Program-made: the position numbers and the translations under genes | The notes under the pieces: model-generated | Database searches by the model: none | The model's input: the letters and a program-made list of their open reading frames with translations, nothing else | Told to the model about the DNA's origin: nothing | Source of the DNA: a virus | IMG/VR virus record: IMGVR_UViG_3300009008_003296 | Coordinates: 1 to 64,000 of that record | Strand: one strand, 5' to 3' | DNA: 64,000 bases | Shown: positions 26,158 to 34,549 of the stretch, one piece after another | Position numbering within the stretch: the stretch's first letter is position 1 | Layout of the letters: the number at the start of each line of letters is the position of its first letter

Positions 26158-28727
26158 TGTTTGCAGATAAGTTTACCAAATACGATAAGTGTGCCCCAGC
26201 TGGGGTTCTTCTCCCTAAGATTAAAATCGATAAAAAGTTTTACAAAAAACTTGGTCTCGACGAAGAAGTCGATAATCTAAGATTCCTAAAGAAGCTTTGT
26301 TGGGAGAGTATTAAAGAGATGGGCATCAATAAATACCCCAACAAAGATCGATATTACGACAGAGCAGGAGAAGAGCTGAAAATATTAGACGAGCTCGGAT
26401 TTATTGATTATATTTTGCTTAATTGGGATATTTTAAACTATTGTCACGAACATGATATACCGACTGGTCCCGGCCGCGGATCAGCCGCAGGTTCCCTAAT
26501 ACTTTATTTGCTCAAGGTTACAAAAGTAGATCCGATTAAGTACAATCTTTTCTTCGAGAGATTTGTTTCTAAAAGCCGTGCTCGCAAAATAGAGAAAGAC
26601 GGTATAACTTATCTTGACGGATCTTTATTGGCTGATGTTGACAATGATATCGCTTATGATCGACGAAGCGAGGTGATTGAATACATCAAACGTAAACACC
26701 CTTCTCGTACATGCCGAATTTTAAATTTGGTTAGCTTAAGCGGTAAGCTTTGCATCAAGGAGACCGGCAAAATTGTTGGTCTTTACACAGAGCAAGAGGT
26801 TAACGAGTTAAGCGATTTGATTCCTGTTAAATTTGGTAAGGTTTCCCCTTTGTCTGAGGCGCGCCAAGAAAGTGAGCTTTTCGACGAGTGGTGCGAGGAA
26901 AACATCAAAGTTTACGAGATAGCTCGCAAACTAGAAGGCCTTATTAAGAACACAGGTATTCATGCGTCAGGTATTGCAATTTCCCATGACCGTTTAACTG
27001 ATATTTGCCCGCTCCAAAAAACTAAAGAAGGAGAGCTGACCTCTTGTTATGACATGAATTGGATTTCTGAGCTTACAGTTAAGTTTGACATATTAGGCTT
27101 GAAAACTTTAACCGTTCTAAAAGAGGCGTCACGCCTTGCTCAAATAAACTTAGAGAGCATCGACCTGAGCCAAAAAAAGCTCTACAAGCATCTACAAAAC
27201 CTTGAATGCCCACAAGGGCTTTTTCAAATTGAGGCGGATACCAATTTTGGTGTTTGCAAAAAAATTAAACCTCGCAACCTAGAGGAAGTTTCGGCTGTGA
27301 TCGCTATAGCGAGACCGGGCGCTCTCGAATTCAAAGATCAGTACGCCAACTATATTCGCACAGGTACCCCAGATCTAGTTCATCCTGAATTTGCTGATAT
27401 TCTAGACTCTACCGGAGGTATTCCTCTTTATCAAGAGCAACTCATGCAAATGGCGGTGAAAGTAGGGTTTACGTTGGATGAAGCTGAGCAATTGCGCCGC
27501 ATTGTTGGAAAAAAGAAAGTGGACCAGATGCCCGAATGGCAGTCCAAGATTCACCAGAAGGTAGAAGAAAACCGTTTAACGAACGCATGGACAGGCCTTC
27601 GCGGAACAGAGATCGCTGATGTCCTATGGCAGGTAGCAGAAGATAGCGCTAATTATTCTTTTAACAAATCTCATTCTATTAGTTATGCCATCCTTTCCGC
27701 ATGGACAACTTATCTAAAGTTCAATTATCCTCAATATTTTTATATTGCTTTGCTTAAAATGGCGAAACACGAGGCTGATCCTTTTGACCAAGTCAACAGA
27801 ATAGCTCGAGAGTTAAACTACTTTAACATGAAGCTCCTACCTCCCGATTTGGCAAAATCAGAAATGGACTTTACAGTAGAAGGCAAAGATATTCGTTATG
27901 GGCTTAATTGTATTAAAGGTGTTAGCGAAAAAAGCTTACAGTCCATTGTTGACTTTAGAGCTTCGGAGATTTCTAATAAGTTTGATGTTTTTCTAGCCGC
28001 TAAAGACGCCAAAATTAACATAGGGGTGTTGTCATCGCTAATACAGGCCGGAGCACTTAGCTCTTTCGGCAATAGCCGCAGCCGCATGGCGCTTGAAGCT
28101 CAAGCATTTAATATTTTAACTGATAGAGAAAAAAGAAATTTCATAGCTCTTGGACCTAAATATAATTATGATGTTTTAAACATATTGGGCACAGAGGTCC
28201 TCAAAAACAAAGGCGTAGGGGACGACAACAAACCAATCATGAAAGAGAGCCGCACCCAAACCTTTCTTAAAAAATACAGACCCTACAAACACATATACGA
28301 TAAGAATAAAAGTTTTGAAAAATTTGCTAATTGGTATTTTGAAAACCAACTATTAGGCTATTCTTACACTCATACGCTCCGAGATGTCTTCAAGAACGAA
28401 ACCGGCAATTTAATGAATTGTTACGAAGTGTGTTCTACAGATACCAACGAAGGTGTAAAATTTGTAGGAGTAGTAAAAGATTGTAGTCGGCGTTTGGTTA
28501 GCAGAAACAACAACCGTTACATTCGTCTTACAATGGCAGATGAACTTGGGCGTATTGATTGTATGTTTTTTGACCCCAAGCTGGAAAAATATTTAGAAGG
28601 TAAAGGGGCACCCGAAAAAGACAATATTGTCACTATTGTAGGAAAGAAATCAGAAGATATTGTTTTTGTAGACGATATGAATGTTTTAGATGGACGTATT
28701 TACATGAAACTGTCAGATATAAAATGA
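26157..28727 (+). CDS. dnaE: DNA polymerase III alpha-type polymerase without PHP domain
   Basis: An 856-residue C-family polymerase. I chose ATG 26157 because GGAGG at 26142-26146 lies 10 bases upstream, a rare strong Shine-Dalgarno site here. P-G-R-G-S-A-A-G-S-L near 104-113 and A-D-V-D-N-D-I near 159-165 (catalytic aspartates, replacing PDFDIDF) identify the palm. A helix-hairpin-helix region is near 580 and an OB-fold lies after about 750. The N-terminal PHP region is missing and encoded at 23054. It is the replicative polymerase of this phage. Confidence 0.9.
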   Translation: MFADKFTKYDKCAPAGVLLPKIKIDKKFYKKLGLDEEVDNLRFLKKLCWESIKEMGINKYPNKDRYYDRAGEELKILDELGFIDYILLNWDILNYCHEHDIPTGPGRGSAAGSLILYLLKVTKVDPIKYNLFFERFVSKSRARKIEKDGITYLDGSLLADVDNDIAYDRRSEVIEYIKRKHPSRTCRILNLVSLSGKLCIKETGKIVGLYTEQEVNELSDLIPVKFGKVSPLSEARQESELFDEWCEENIKVYEIARKLEGLIKNTGIHASGIAISHDRLTDICPLQKTKEGELTSCYDMNWISELTVKFDILGLKTLTVLKEASRLAQINLESIDLSQKKLYKHLQNLECPQGLFQIEADTNFGVCKKIKPRNLEEVSAVIAIARPGALEFKDQYANYIRTGTPDLVHPEFADILDSTGGIPLYQEQLMQMAVKVGFTLDEAEQLRRIVGKKKVDQMPEWQSKIHQKVEENRLTNAWTGLRGTEIADVLWQVAEDSANYSFNKSHSISYAILSAWTTYLKFNYPQYFYIALLKMAKHEADPFDQVNRIARELNYFNMKLLPPDLAKSEMDFTVEGKDIRYGLNCIKGVSEKSLQSIVDFRASEISNKFDVFLAAKDAKINIGVLSSLIQAGALSSFGNSRSRMALEAQAFNILTDREKRNFIALGPKYNYDVLNILGTEVLKNKGVGDDNKPIMKESRTQTFLKKYRPYKHIYDKNKSFEKFANWYFENQLLGYSYTHTLRDVFKNETGNLMNCYEVCSTDTNEGVKFVGVVKDCSRRLVSRNNNRYIRLTMADELGRIDCMFFDPKLEKYLEGKGAPEKDNIVTIVGKKSEDIVFVDDMNVLDGRIYMKLSDIK

Positions 28728-31129
28728 TTACAGAAGATATTAATTTTACCCCTCGATCACAAAAGTTGCTTCAGGCAACAAAGCGTATTGCGCTAGCTTT
28801 TCGGCATGATGAGATTTTGTTGCCCCATTTATTCGCTGCTTTTTTTGACCTTAAACAAGCTAAGTCTCTTAGTATTGCAATTGATCTTGGGCTTGATTTA
28901 GATCAATTACGACATGTTTTGTATAATGAAATATTATCTACGCTTCCCAATCATAAGGTTGAACCTGTTGAGATAAAGCTCTCTCCCCTTATAGTATCTA
29001 TTTTAAAACAGTCTACCGAAATAGCATCTGAATTTGGCCATCCTTGGGTAAGCGTGGATCACATTTTTTTATCTATTTTAGATAATTTCGAGAAATGGCC
29101 CTCTAAGCTTCATGCTTTATTTTCTTTTAACACTACAGAGCTTTTTACGGAGATCGTTACTTATCTTTCAGACGCTCAGCTTCCTACAGCCCCCTCTTCT
29201 ACAGGGGCGCCATCGCCCTTTACAGAAGGGAAATCAGACTTTAAAGTCTTAGAAAAATATGCTAATAATTTAACCGAAAAAACACTTCAAGGTAAAACTG
29301 ATCCCGTTTTCGGCAGAGAGGAAGAAACCGCAAAGGTGGAAGATATTTTAAATCGCCGTAAAAAAAATAGCGTTATCTTGTTGGGAGAGGCAGGTGTTGG
29401 AAAAACTTCTATTGTTGAGGGTTTAGTTCAGCGCATTGTGAGCGGTGAAGCACCTTTGTTTTTGCAAAATAAAATTATTTTTAGTTTAGATTTAAATACT
29501 ATTGTAGCTGGAACTAAATACCGAGGAGAGTTTGAGGATCGTTTGAATAAAATTATAGAAGAGGCCAAGCATTCAAATGTGATTTTATTTATCGACGAGA
29601 TTCATACTCTTATTGGGGCCGGAGACGCTGAAGGGTCTTTAGATGCTGCCAATATCCTTAAACCTGCTCTGTCTAGTGGAGACATTACAGTAATCGGGGC
29701 CACTACTTACACCGAATATCGTAAAAAACTTTTCAAAGACAAAGCCCTGCACCGTCGCTTTGACCAAGTCATAGTCGAAGAACCAACCAAAGAGGAAACT
29801 TTAAAGATTTTAGACCAAAAAAAGAAAATTTACGAATCTTTTCACTATGTTTCAATCACTTCTGAGATATTGCAGGATATAGTTAACTATGCGGAGGAGT
29901 TTTTACCACAGAGCCAGTTCCCCGACAAGGCTATTGATTTACTTGATCTTATATGCAGCCATGTTAAGATAAAAAAAATTAAAAAACCACGATCCCTACG
30001 AGACCTTGAGGCGAAGTTTATTTCCAATCTGACAGAAAACAAAAATTCTGAAGAAGAACAGAATATGCTTTTTGAAAAGATTAAGTCTGATGCCGCCAAA
30101 TGGAGCGACCAACTATCTCATAAAAGGTACAAGGTTTCAAAACGCGATCTTTTTGAAATACTTTCCCGCAAAACAGGTATTCCAGCTCACGATTTTGGAC
30201 AATCTGTGTCTCAAAAATATATCGGTCTTGAAAATCAGCTTAAAAAACTGGTAGTTGGACAGCCAGAAGCTATTAGCTCTATTTCACGTTGTCTTTTACG
30301 ACATAAAAGCGGGCTTCGAGACACCGCGCGCCCCATTGGTAACCTAATGTTTCTTGGCCCTACCGGCGTTGGCAAAACCTATGTTGCAAAATGTCTGGCC
30401 AAATATTTTTTTAAAAATAAAAATAATTTTATTCACCTTGACATGTCTGAGTTTTCTGAAAGTGCTAGTGTGTCTAAGCTGATAGGCTCTAGTCCCGGGT
30501 ATGTGGGCTTTGACCAAGGGGGCGTTTTAGTAGAAAAAATTTCTCAGAACCCAAATTCAGTGGTTCTTTTTGATGAGATAGAAAAAGCTCACCCCAAAGT
30601 GCACCAAATTTTACTTCAAATCCTCGAGGAGGGGCGCCTTCACGATTCACAAGGAAGAGACGCCAACTTTCGAAATAGCATCATTATTATTACTGGTAAT
30701 ATTGGCTCTCAGAAACTTATGCAAAAAGAATCTCTTGGTTTTGCAGATTCTACCGCGCAAAGCCGCGTAAGTGACGCTCGCCAAGAGCTTAAAAAAGTTT
30801 TGCCTCTTGAACTTATCAATCGATTTGATGATATTATCTTTTTCAAAGACCTGTCTGATTCCAGCCTGAAGGCTATTGTTCGCCACGAACTTCAACATCT
30901 TGTGGAGAACGCCACCAAAAGTGGCATTAATTTAGACTTTGATTCGAATATTGAGGATTTTATTGTAAATGATATTGGGGATTCGTCTTTTGGCGCTCGC
31001 CTCATCAAGAGAGTAGTTCAAAATAAGATTACCGACAAACTTTCTTTAAAATTTATTAAAAACCCTCACATAAAAAACTATTCGGTCCGCTATAATAAAA
31101 AGCAGGACAAAATTGATGTAAAATTTTGA
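28724..31129 (+). CDS. ClpA/ClpC-type AAA+ unfoldase
   Basis: An 801-residue Hsp100 protein. Clp N-domain repeats occupy about 1-150. The first AAA module has G-E-A-G-V-G-K-T near 221 and L-F-I-D-E-I-H-T-L near 287. The second has G-P-T-G-V-G-K-T near 545 and V-L-F-D-E-I-E-K-A-H near 613. S-L-G-F near 670 sits where ClpC carries its ClpP-binding VGF loop, so it may dock to host ClpP. It could redirect host proteolysis or remodel replication proteins. It overlaps the polymerase by 4 bases. Confidence 0.88.
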   Translation: MITEDINFTPRSQKLLQATKRIALAFRHDEILLPHLFAAFFDLKQAKSLSIAIDLGLDLDQLRHVLYNEILSTLPNHKVEPVEIKLSPLIVSILKQSTEIASEFGHPWVSVDHIFLSILDNFEKWPSKLHALFSFNTTELFTEIVTYLSDAQLPTAPSSTGAPSPFTEGKSDFKVLEKYANNLTEKTLQGKTDPVFGREEETAKVEDILNRRKKNSVILLGEAGVGKTSIVEGLVQRIVSGEAPLFLQNKIIFSLDLNTIVAGTKYRGEFEDRLNKIIEEAKHSNVILFIDEIHTLIGAGDAEGSLDAANILKPALSSGDITVIGATTYTEYRKKLFKDKALHRRFDQVIVEEPTKEETLKILDQKKKIYESFHYVSITSEILQDIVNYAEEFLPQSQFPDKAIDLLDLICSHVKIKKIKKPRSLRDLEAKFISNLTENKNSEEEQNMLFEKIKSDAAKWSDQLSHKRYKVSKRDLFEILSRKTGIPAHDFGQSVSQKYIGLENQLKKLVVGQPEAISSISRCLLRHKSGLRDTARPIGNLMFLGPTGVGKTYVAKCLAKYFFKNKNNFIHLDMSEFSESASVSKLIGSSPGYVGFDQGGVLVEKISQNPNSVVLFDEIEKAHPKVHQILLQILEEGRLHDSQGRDANFRNSIIIITGNIGSQKLMQKESLGFADSTAQSRVSDARQELKKVLPLELINRFDDIIFFKDLSDSSLKAIVRHELQHLVENATKSGINLDFDSNIEDFIVNDIGDSSFGARLIKRVVQNKITDKLSLKFIKNPHIKNYSVRYNKKQDKIDVKF

Positions 31130-31138
31130 TTTAGAGTG

Positions 31139-31144
31139 TATAAT
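31139..31144 (+). promoter_or_regulatory. Candidate -10 box in AGTGTATAAT context
   Basis: TATAAT preceded by AGTG, 10 bases before the ATG at 31155. No well-spaced -35 box is seen. The same AGTGTATAAT string precedes the gene at 63865. Confidence 0.45.
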
Positions 31145-31154
31145 ATTATTAATT

Positions 31155-31352
31155 ATGGAAGCTCTAAAAGGCAAAAAGACTTATTTTACCGCTGGCGCAG
31201 CGGTTTTGACGGCTCTCGGCGCATATTTCGCTGGAGAGGTCGATCTGACGGTTACAATACAGGCCGTTTTCGCAGCATTGATGGTAGTATTTTTACGCCA
31301 AGGGGTTACATCTGAGGCCAAAAAGGGCGCTGAAGCACCCAAGGAAGGTTAA
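31155..31352 (+). CDS. Small membrane protein, holin-like
   Basis: A 65-residue protein. K-G-K-K-T-Y-F-T-A-G near 5-14 leads into a first membrane segment (about 12-28), a short acidic turn, and a second one (about 33-49), then a charged tail. This two-segment layout with the GKKTY start is common among small phage holin-like proteins. Function as a holin is inferred; no endolysin is adjacent. Confidence 0.5.
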   Translation: MEALKGKKTYFTAGAAVLTALGAYFAGEVDLTVTIQAVFAALMVVFLRQGVTSEAKKGAEAPKEG

Positions 31353-31354
31353 TT

Positions 31355-31603
31355 ATGTCTGCAGGAACAAGTGGTAATTCACCTTCTGGACCCGAGGCCA
31401 CAGGTCCGGTTGATAGTCCAGACGCAACAGGCCCAGATTCAGGTTCTTGTGTAGGAGATGGCAGTGGCTCTACTGGTCCGGCTCCTGACGCAACAGGCCC
31501 AGATTCAAGCGGTGCAGCCGGAGAAACTAGTGGCCCTATCATAAGTGACGATAGAGATGCGGCAGCTGCGGCACCACGCCCCCTCCCTAGTCATAGACAT
31601 TAA
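31355..31603 (+). CDS. Gly/Pro/Ser-rich low-complexity protein with ATGP repeats
   Basis: An 82-residue protein made mostly of Gly, Ser, Asp and Pro, with recurring D-A-T-G-P units. The same motif recurs at 32096. It begins 2 bases after the previous stop. Possibly a flexible virion or surface protein; not a strict Gly-X-Y collagen repeat. Confidence 0.5.
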   Translation: MSAGTSGNSPSGPEATGPVDSPDATGPDSGSCVGDGSGSTGPAPDATGPDSSGAAGETSGPIISDDRDAAAAAPRPLPSHRH

Positions 31604-31605
31604 TC

Positions 31606-31851
31606 ATGGCAGCTAACACTACACCATGTCAAGTTAACAGTGCGACAACTATTGCTGACCCGGGCTCTAATACCGATGGTTTTGGAGTCGTCACAAAAAG
31701 AAATATTTATATTGTCGCTGCTACCGCTAATTTTACAGCTAACGGTGTGGCTTGTGTACCCGGAAACGTTAATTTTTCCAATAATCCCTTTTTGGTGACA
31801 GGGGCTGTTAGCGGGGCTACAGTTGGTACTATTTGGTATTACATTCAGTAA
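31606..31851 (+). CDS. Hypothetical protein, 81 residues
   Basis: Beta-rich composition (many Thr, Val, Asn, Gly), like a small structural domain. It sits between the repeat protein and the next small gene in a tight row, with a TAATG junction at its end. No family recognised. Confidence 0.5.
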   Translation: MAANTTPCQVNSATTIADPGSNTDGFGVVTKRNIYIVAATANFTANGVACVPGNVNFSNNPFLVTGAVSGATVGTIWYYIQ

Positions 31852-32054
31852 TGCCACTGCCAACAAAGCGAACTGACGAACCTCGCGATAAGTTTATATC
31901 TCGTTGTATGAGTGACGAGATGATGAACGCGGAATTCAAGGACCCCAAGCAGCGCGCGGCTGTTTGTAATAGTCAATTTGAGCGTCGTAAAAAAAGTAAA
32001 GGTACAGCTAGTTGGGATGATGTGCGCCAAGGAGATATTCTAGGTATTATATAA
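31851..32054 (+). CDS. Small phage protein with RCMSDEMM motif
   Basis: A 67-residue protein starting at ATG 31851. R-D-K-F-I-S-R-C-M-S-D-E near 12-23 and Q-R-A-A-V-C-N-S-Q-F near 35-44 match a short conserved motif (SRCMxDxxMxxEFxDxxQRxAVCxSxW) seen in phage head-maturation or capsid-associated proteins. Here it stands alone. A virion-related role is possible. Confidence 0.5.
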   Translation: MPLPTKRTDEPRDKFISRCMSDEMMNAEFKDPKQRAAVCNSQFERRKKSKGTASWDDVRQGDILGII

Positions 32055-32061
32055 TTTTTAC

Positions 32062-32089
32062 TTGACATTCTTTCTTTTCTCTATACTAT
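32062..32089 (+). promoter_or_regulatory. Promoter for gene 32096
   Basis: TTGACA (32062-32067), 16 bases, TACTAT (32084-32089) in a TATACTAT context. The ATG follows 6 bases later, predicting a leaderless message. Confidence 0.55.
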
Positions 32090-32095
32090 TTTTAT

Positions 32096-32494
32096 ATGAG
32101 TTCGAACTTAAGTACTGAAGCGACCGGACCCGCATCTTCTAGCGGGAACGTAGGAACAGGCACAGTCGGGGAACTGAAGACTGATTTTGCAAACTTGCTA
32201 ATCAATCGAGTGACCTTGGGCGAGTGTCTAAATGTTATTCGTGATGCGTGCGTAGCTCGCGCAGGTGAGCTTGTGGATAGCGCCGATGAACCCACCCTAG
32301 AAAACATCAAAAAAGATGTAGCTGCTTTCCATGAAGCTGGCTCTGCTGGTGAAGCTGGCTCTTCCGTGGGAGATGGTAGTGATTACCAGAGCCCTGATGC
32401 TACTGGCCCTAGTGATGCTACTGGCCCTAGTGATGCTACTGGCCCTGCAGGAGACGGATCTTCTGGCAATGTAGGTGGTCCCACCGGCCCTTAA
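32096..32494 (+). CDS. Low-complexity protein with S-D-A-T-G-P tandem repeats
   Basis: A 132-residue protein. A helical-looking middle (about 25-80) is flanked by Gly/Ser/Pro-rich ends, with three S-D-A-T-G-P copies near 100-117. It shares the ATGP motif with the protein at 31355. It has its own promoter and is followed by a strong terminator, so it is a separate transcription unit. Function unknown. Confidence 0.55.
   Translation: MSSNLSTEATGPASSSGNVGTGTVGELKTDFANLLINRVTLGECLNVIRDACVARAGELVDSADEPTLENIKKDVAAFHEAGSAGEAGSSVGDGSDYQSPDATGPSDATGPSDATGPAGDGSSGNVGGPTGP
32396..32446 (+). repeat. 18-base tandem repeat (three copies, last one partial)
   Basis: Unit GATGCTACTGGCCCTAGT, identical in all copies, inside the coding region at 32096. 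It encodes the D-A-T-G-P-S repeat. Exact identity at DNA level points to recent slippage expansion. Confidence 0.85.
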
Positions 32495-32527
32495 CCTGTT
32501 TTTGTATAAAAAATTTGTTTTCATTTT

Positions 32528-32553
32528 AGCCACACTTTTAGTGTGGCTTTTTT
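32528..32553 (+). terminator. Rho-independent terminator
   Basis: The 9-base stem AGCCACACT/AGTGTGGCT with a 3-base loop is followed by a T-run (32548-32553). The promoter of the SSB-like gene begins immediately after it. Confidence 0.85.
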
Positions 32554-32554
32554 G

Positions 32555-32582
32555 TTGAATAAGGTGTGCTTTATACTATAAT
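32555..32582 (+). promoter_or_regulatory. Promoter for SSB-like gene
   Basis: TTGAAT (32555-32560), 16 bases, TATAAT (32577-32582). The ATG at 32591 is 8 bases after the -10 box. The -35 box starts 2 bases after the terminator T-run. Confidence 0.6.
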
Positions 32583-32590
32583 CTGACACA

Positions 32591-33184
32591 ATGAATGTAG
32601 CTATTTATAAGCCCAACGCAAAGAAAACCGGCAACGCTTTTAACTTTCAAATATCCACCAAAAAAGACGTTACTTTTTATGTGAACGCTATCCAGCAACA
32701 TAGTTGGAACGACAAGACAAAGACTGGTTCATTTGTTCAGAACAGAGAAGATCCTGATAAAAATATTAGCTTTAAGCTAAACGAGTTTGAGCTTGGTGAA
32801 ATGCTGTCAGCCTTTGAAGGGCGTTATTCATGGAATGCGTTTCATTCTTTTAACGATAACAAAACCATCATCAAGCTTGCGCCATGGGATAAGAAACGTA
32901 CTGTTAAAAACAAGGATGGCGACGACTCTTTTGTGGTTCCGGCCTTTGGCTTTTCAGTGACACGAAACGGGAATCAAACTTTTAGATTACCGCTAGAGCC
33001 CGGAGAAGTAGAGGCTATCAAGCGATTAATCTATAAATATTTTGATGTTTTGTTTCAAAATAGAGAGTTTTCTAGCTCGGATAACACCGCTGACGGCCAT
33101 CGCCCATCCCCCAAGAAAACCTCTGCCCCCAAGCCTAAAAAGCCACCAGTAGAGGAAGAAGAGGATGATGATGCTCCGTTTTAA
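32591..33184 (+). CDS. Single-stranded DNA-binding-like protein
   Basis: A 197-residue protein with a beta-rich N-terminal part (about 1-150, aromatic and basic residues alternating) and a Pro/Lys linker, then an acidic tail ending D-D-D-A-P-F. That tail is the protein-docking tip of bacterial SSBs (DDDIPF). The body does not show a clear OB-fold signature and may be a PC4-like fold. I infer a ssDNA-binding protein that recruits the replication proteins encoded upstream. Confidence 0.65.
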   Translation: MNVAIYKPNAKKTGNAFNFQISTKKDVTFYVNAIQQHSWNDKTKTGSFVQNREDPDKNISFKLNEFELGEMLSAFEGRYSWNAFHSFNDNKTIIKLAPWDKKRTVKNKDGDDSFVVPAFGFSVTRNGNQTFRLPLEPGEVEAIKRLIYKYFDVLFQNREFSSSDNTADGHRPSPKKTSAPKPKKPPVEEEEDDDAPF

Positions 33185-33196
33185 GTGTAAATTACA

Positions 33197-34477
33197 ATGC
33201 CCAACTTAAGGGAATACATGGAAGAAGAAAATAAAAAAAACATGAGCAACCTAGAAAATTTACCAGATGGTGTAGACGAGCTTTCGCCCTCTCCCCAAGA
33301 AGAGTTTATAGACGAGGCCACAGACGAGGCCACAGACGAGGCCAGCTTTGAGGCTGAGGCGTTTTCAGATGATGACCTAGGGGTAGATATCCCTGATATT
33401 CCGCTGCCCTCAGAAGGGCCTCCAGAGGCTAATATAGAGGATAAGTTTGATTCAGCTTATAAATTTGCAGTCGTAGGGGTGGGTCAAGGAGGCTCTCGGT
33501 TAGCAGAGACATTCTGGAAGCTAGGATATAGGCGTGTAGCGGTTATCAATACCGCTGCCCAAGACCTAAAATCAATCAAGGTTCCTCGAGAAAATAAGCT
33601 TCTAATAGGGGGAGAAGGGGCCGGAAAAGATCGTAAGGTAGCTGAAGATATTTTTCAAGAGAACCGGGAAGATATCCTTGATTTTTTAAAGCGTACTTTC
33701 AAAGGTGGGTTCGATAGAGCTTTGGTGTGCATTGGTGCAGGTGGCGGAACGGGAGCCGGGGGAGGTCCTGTTGCAGTAGAAATAGTGCATGATCTTTGCC
33801 AAAGCTATAACATAGAATCCTCTGATGCTGATGCTCGCGTAGGTGCTGTAGTAGCTCTTCCTACTCGAGCAGAGGGCTCGCGCGTACAACAAAACGCCAA
33901 ACAAACAGCAGACATACTAATCAAACAGTCTCAAGCGGGCACTTTATCCCCCCTTGTCATTTTAGATAACGAGCGTATCAAACAAATTTATCCTAAATTG
34001 TCAGTCAATCAGTTTTGGAGTACCGCTAATACAAGTATCTGCTCTTTATTTCATTTATTTAATAAAATAGCATGCCAAGATTCCCAATATACAGCTTTTG
34101 ACAAAGCAGACTTGGATACTATTTTTTCATCAGGCATTATCTCTTTTGGGGCAGTCCCTGTTTCAAAAGGGGACGACGGTATAGAGGAAACCGATATCAG
34201 TTATGCAGTTCGTGACAACCTTAAGAAGAATATTCTGGCGAACATTGAAGTATCCACAGGAGATGTAGCCGCATGCGTTGTAATCGGAGATCGCAAGACC
34301 CTCGACAATACGGCGCAGGAGAGCCTAGAACATGGCTTTGAGCAGCTTAGTCGTCTTTTGGGGTCTGGTTCGACAGTCCACCGCGGCATTTACCATACTC
34401 CTAAAAAGGGGCTTGTGGTTTACACTATTATAGGAGGTATTAAAGCCCCTGAACAGTTGTTTGATTATTCCAAATAA
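33197..34477 (+). CDS. Tubulin/FtsZ-family GTPase
   Basis: A 426-residue protein. After an acidic N-terminal extension (about 1-95, with D-E-A-T repeats), the GTPase starts at V-V-G-V-G-Q-G-G-S (about 93-101). The tubulin signature G-A-G-G-G-T-G-A-G-G-G is near 180-190, and F-D-K-A-D-L-D near 299-305 fits the T7 loop with its catalytic acidic residue. Phage tubulins (PhuZ, TubZ) make filaments that centre or move replicating phage DNA. This one resembles FtsZ in its G-box. A terminator follows. Confidence 0.85.
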   Translation: MPNLREYMEEENKKNMSNLENLPDGVDELSPSPQEEFIDEATDEATDEASFEAEAFSDDDLGVDIPDIPLPSEGPPEANIEDKFDSAYKFAVVGVGQGGSRLAETFWKLGYRRVAVINTAAQDLKSIKVPRENKLLIGGEGAGKDRKVAEDIFQENREDILDFLKRTFKGGFDRALVCIGAGGGTGAGGGPVAVEIVHDLCQSYNIESSDADARVGAVVALPTRAEGSRVQQNAKQTADILIKQSQAGTLSPLVILDNERIKQIYPKLSVNQFWSTANTSICSLFHLFNKIACQDSQYTAFDKADLDTIFSSGIISFGAVPVSKGDDGIEETDISYAVRDNLKKNILANIEVSTGDVAACVVIGDRKTLDNTAQESLEHGFEQLSRLLGSGSTVHRGIYHTPKKGLVVYTIIGGIKAPEQLFDYSK

Positions 34478-34498
34478 TTATATATCGTTCCATTTAAG

Positions 34499-34533
34499 CG
34501 CACCTACAAGTTGAATTGTGGGTGTGTTTTTTT
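34499..34533 (+). terminator. Rho-independent terminator overlapping a promoter
   Basis: The stem of CGCACCTACAA with TTGTGGGTGTG (G-T wobbles) is followed by seven T's. Part of the loop and 3' arm also forms the -35 box of the next promoter. Confidence 0.8.
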
Positions 34534-34538
34534 ATAAT
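34511..34538 (+). promoter_or_regulatory. Promoter embedded in the terminator, for gene 34550
   Basis: TTGAAT (34511-34516), 16 bases, TATAAT (34533-34538). The ATG is 11 bases later. The same box pair and spacing as at 32555 argues that this is real. Confidence 0.55.
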
Positions 34539-34549
34539 CCCTAACTTTT

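Noticed and set aside
31306-31542. Minus-strand frame with Gly/Pro-rich repeats opposite the ATGP protein
   Set aside because: It is the mirror of the repeat-rich + strand gene; low-complexity GC-rich DNA gives open frames on both strands.
32396-32446. Short regular repeats as a CRISPR-like array
   Set aside because: Units are contiguous, without spacers, and in frame inside a gene.
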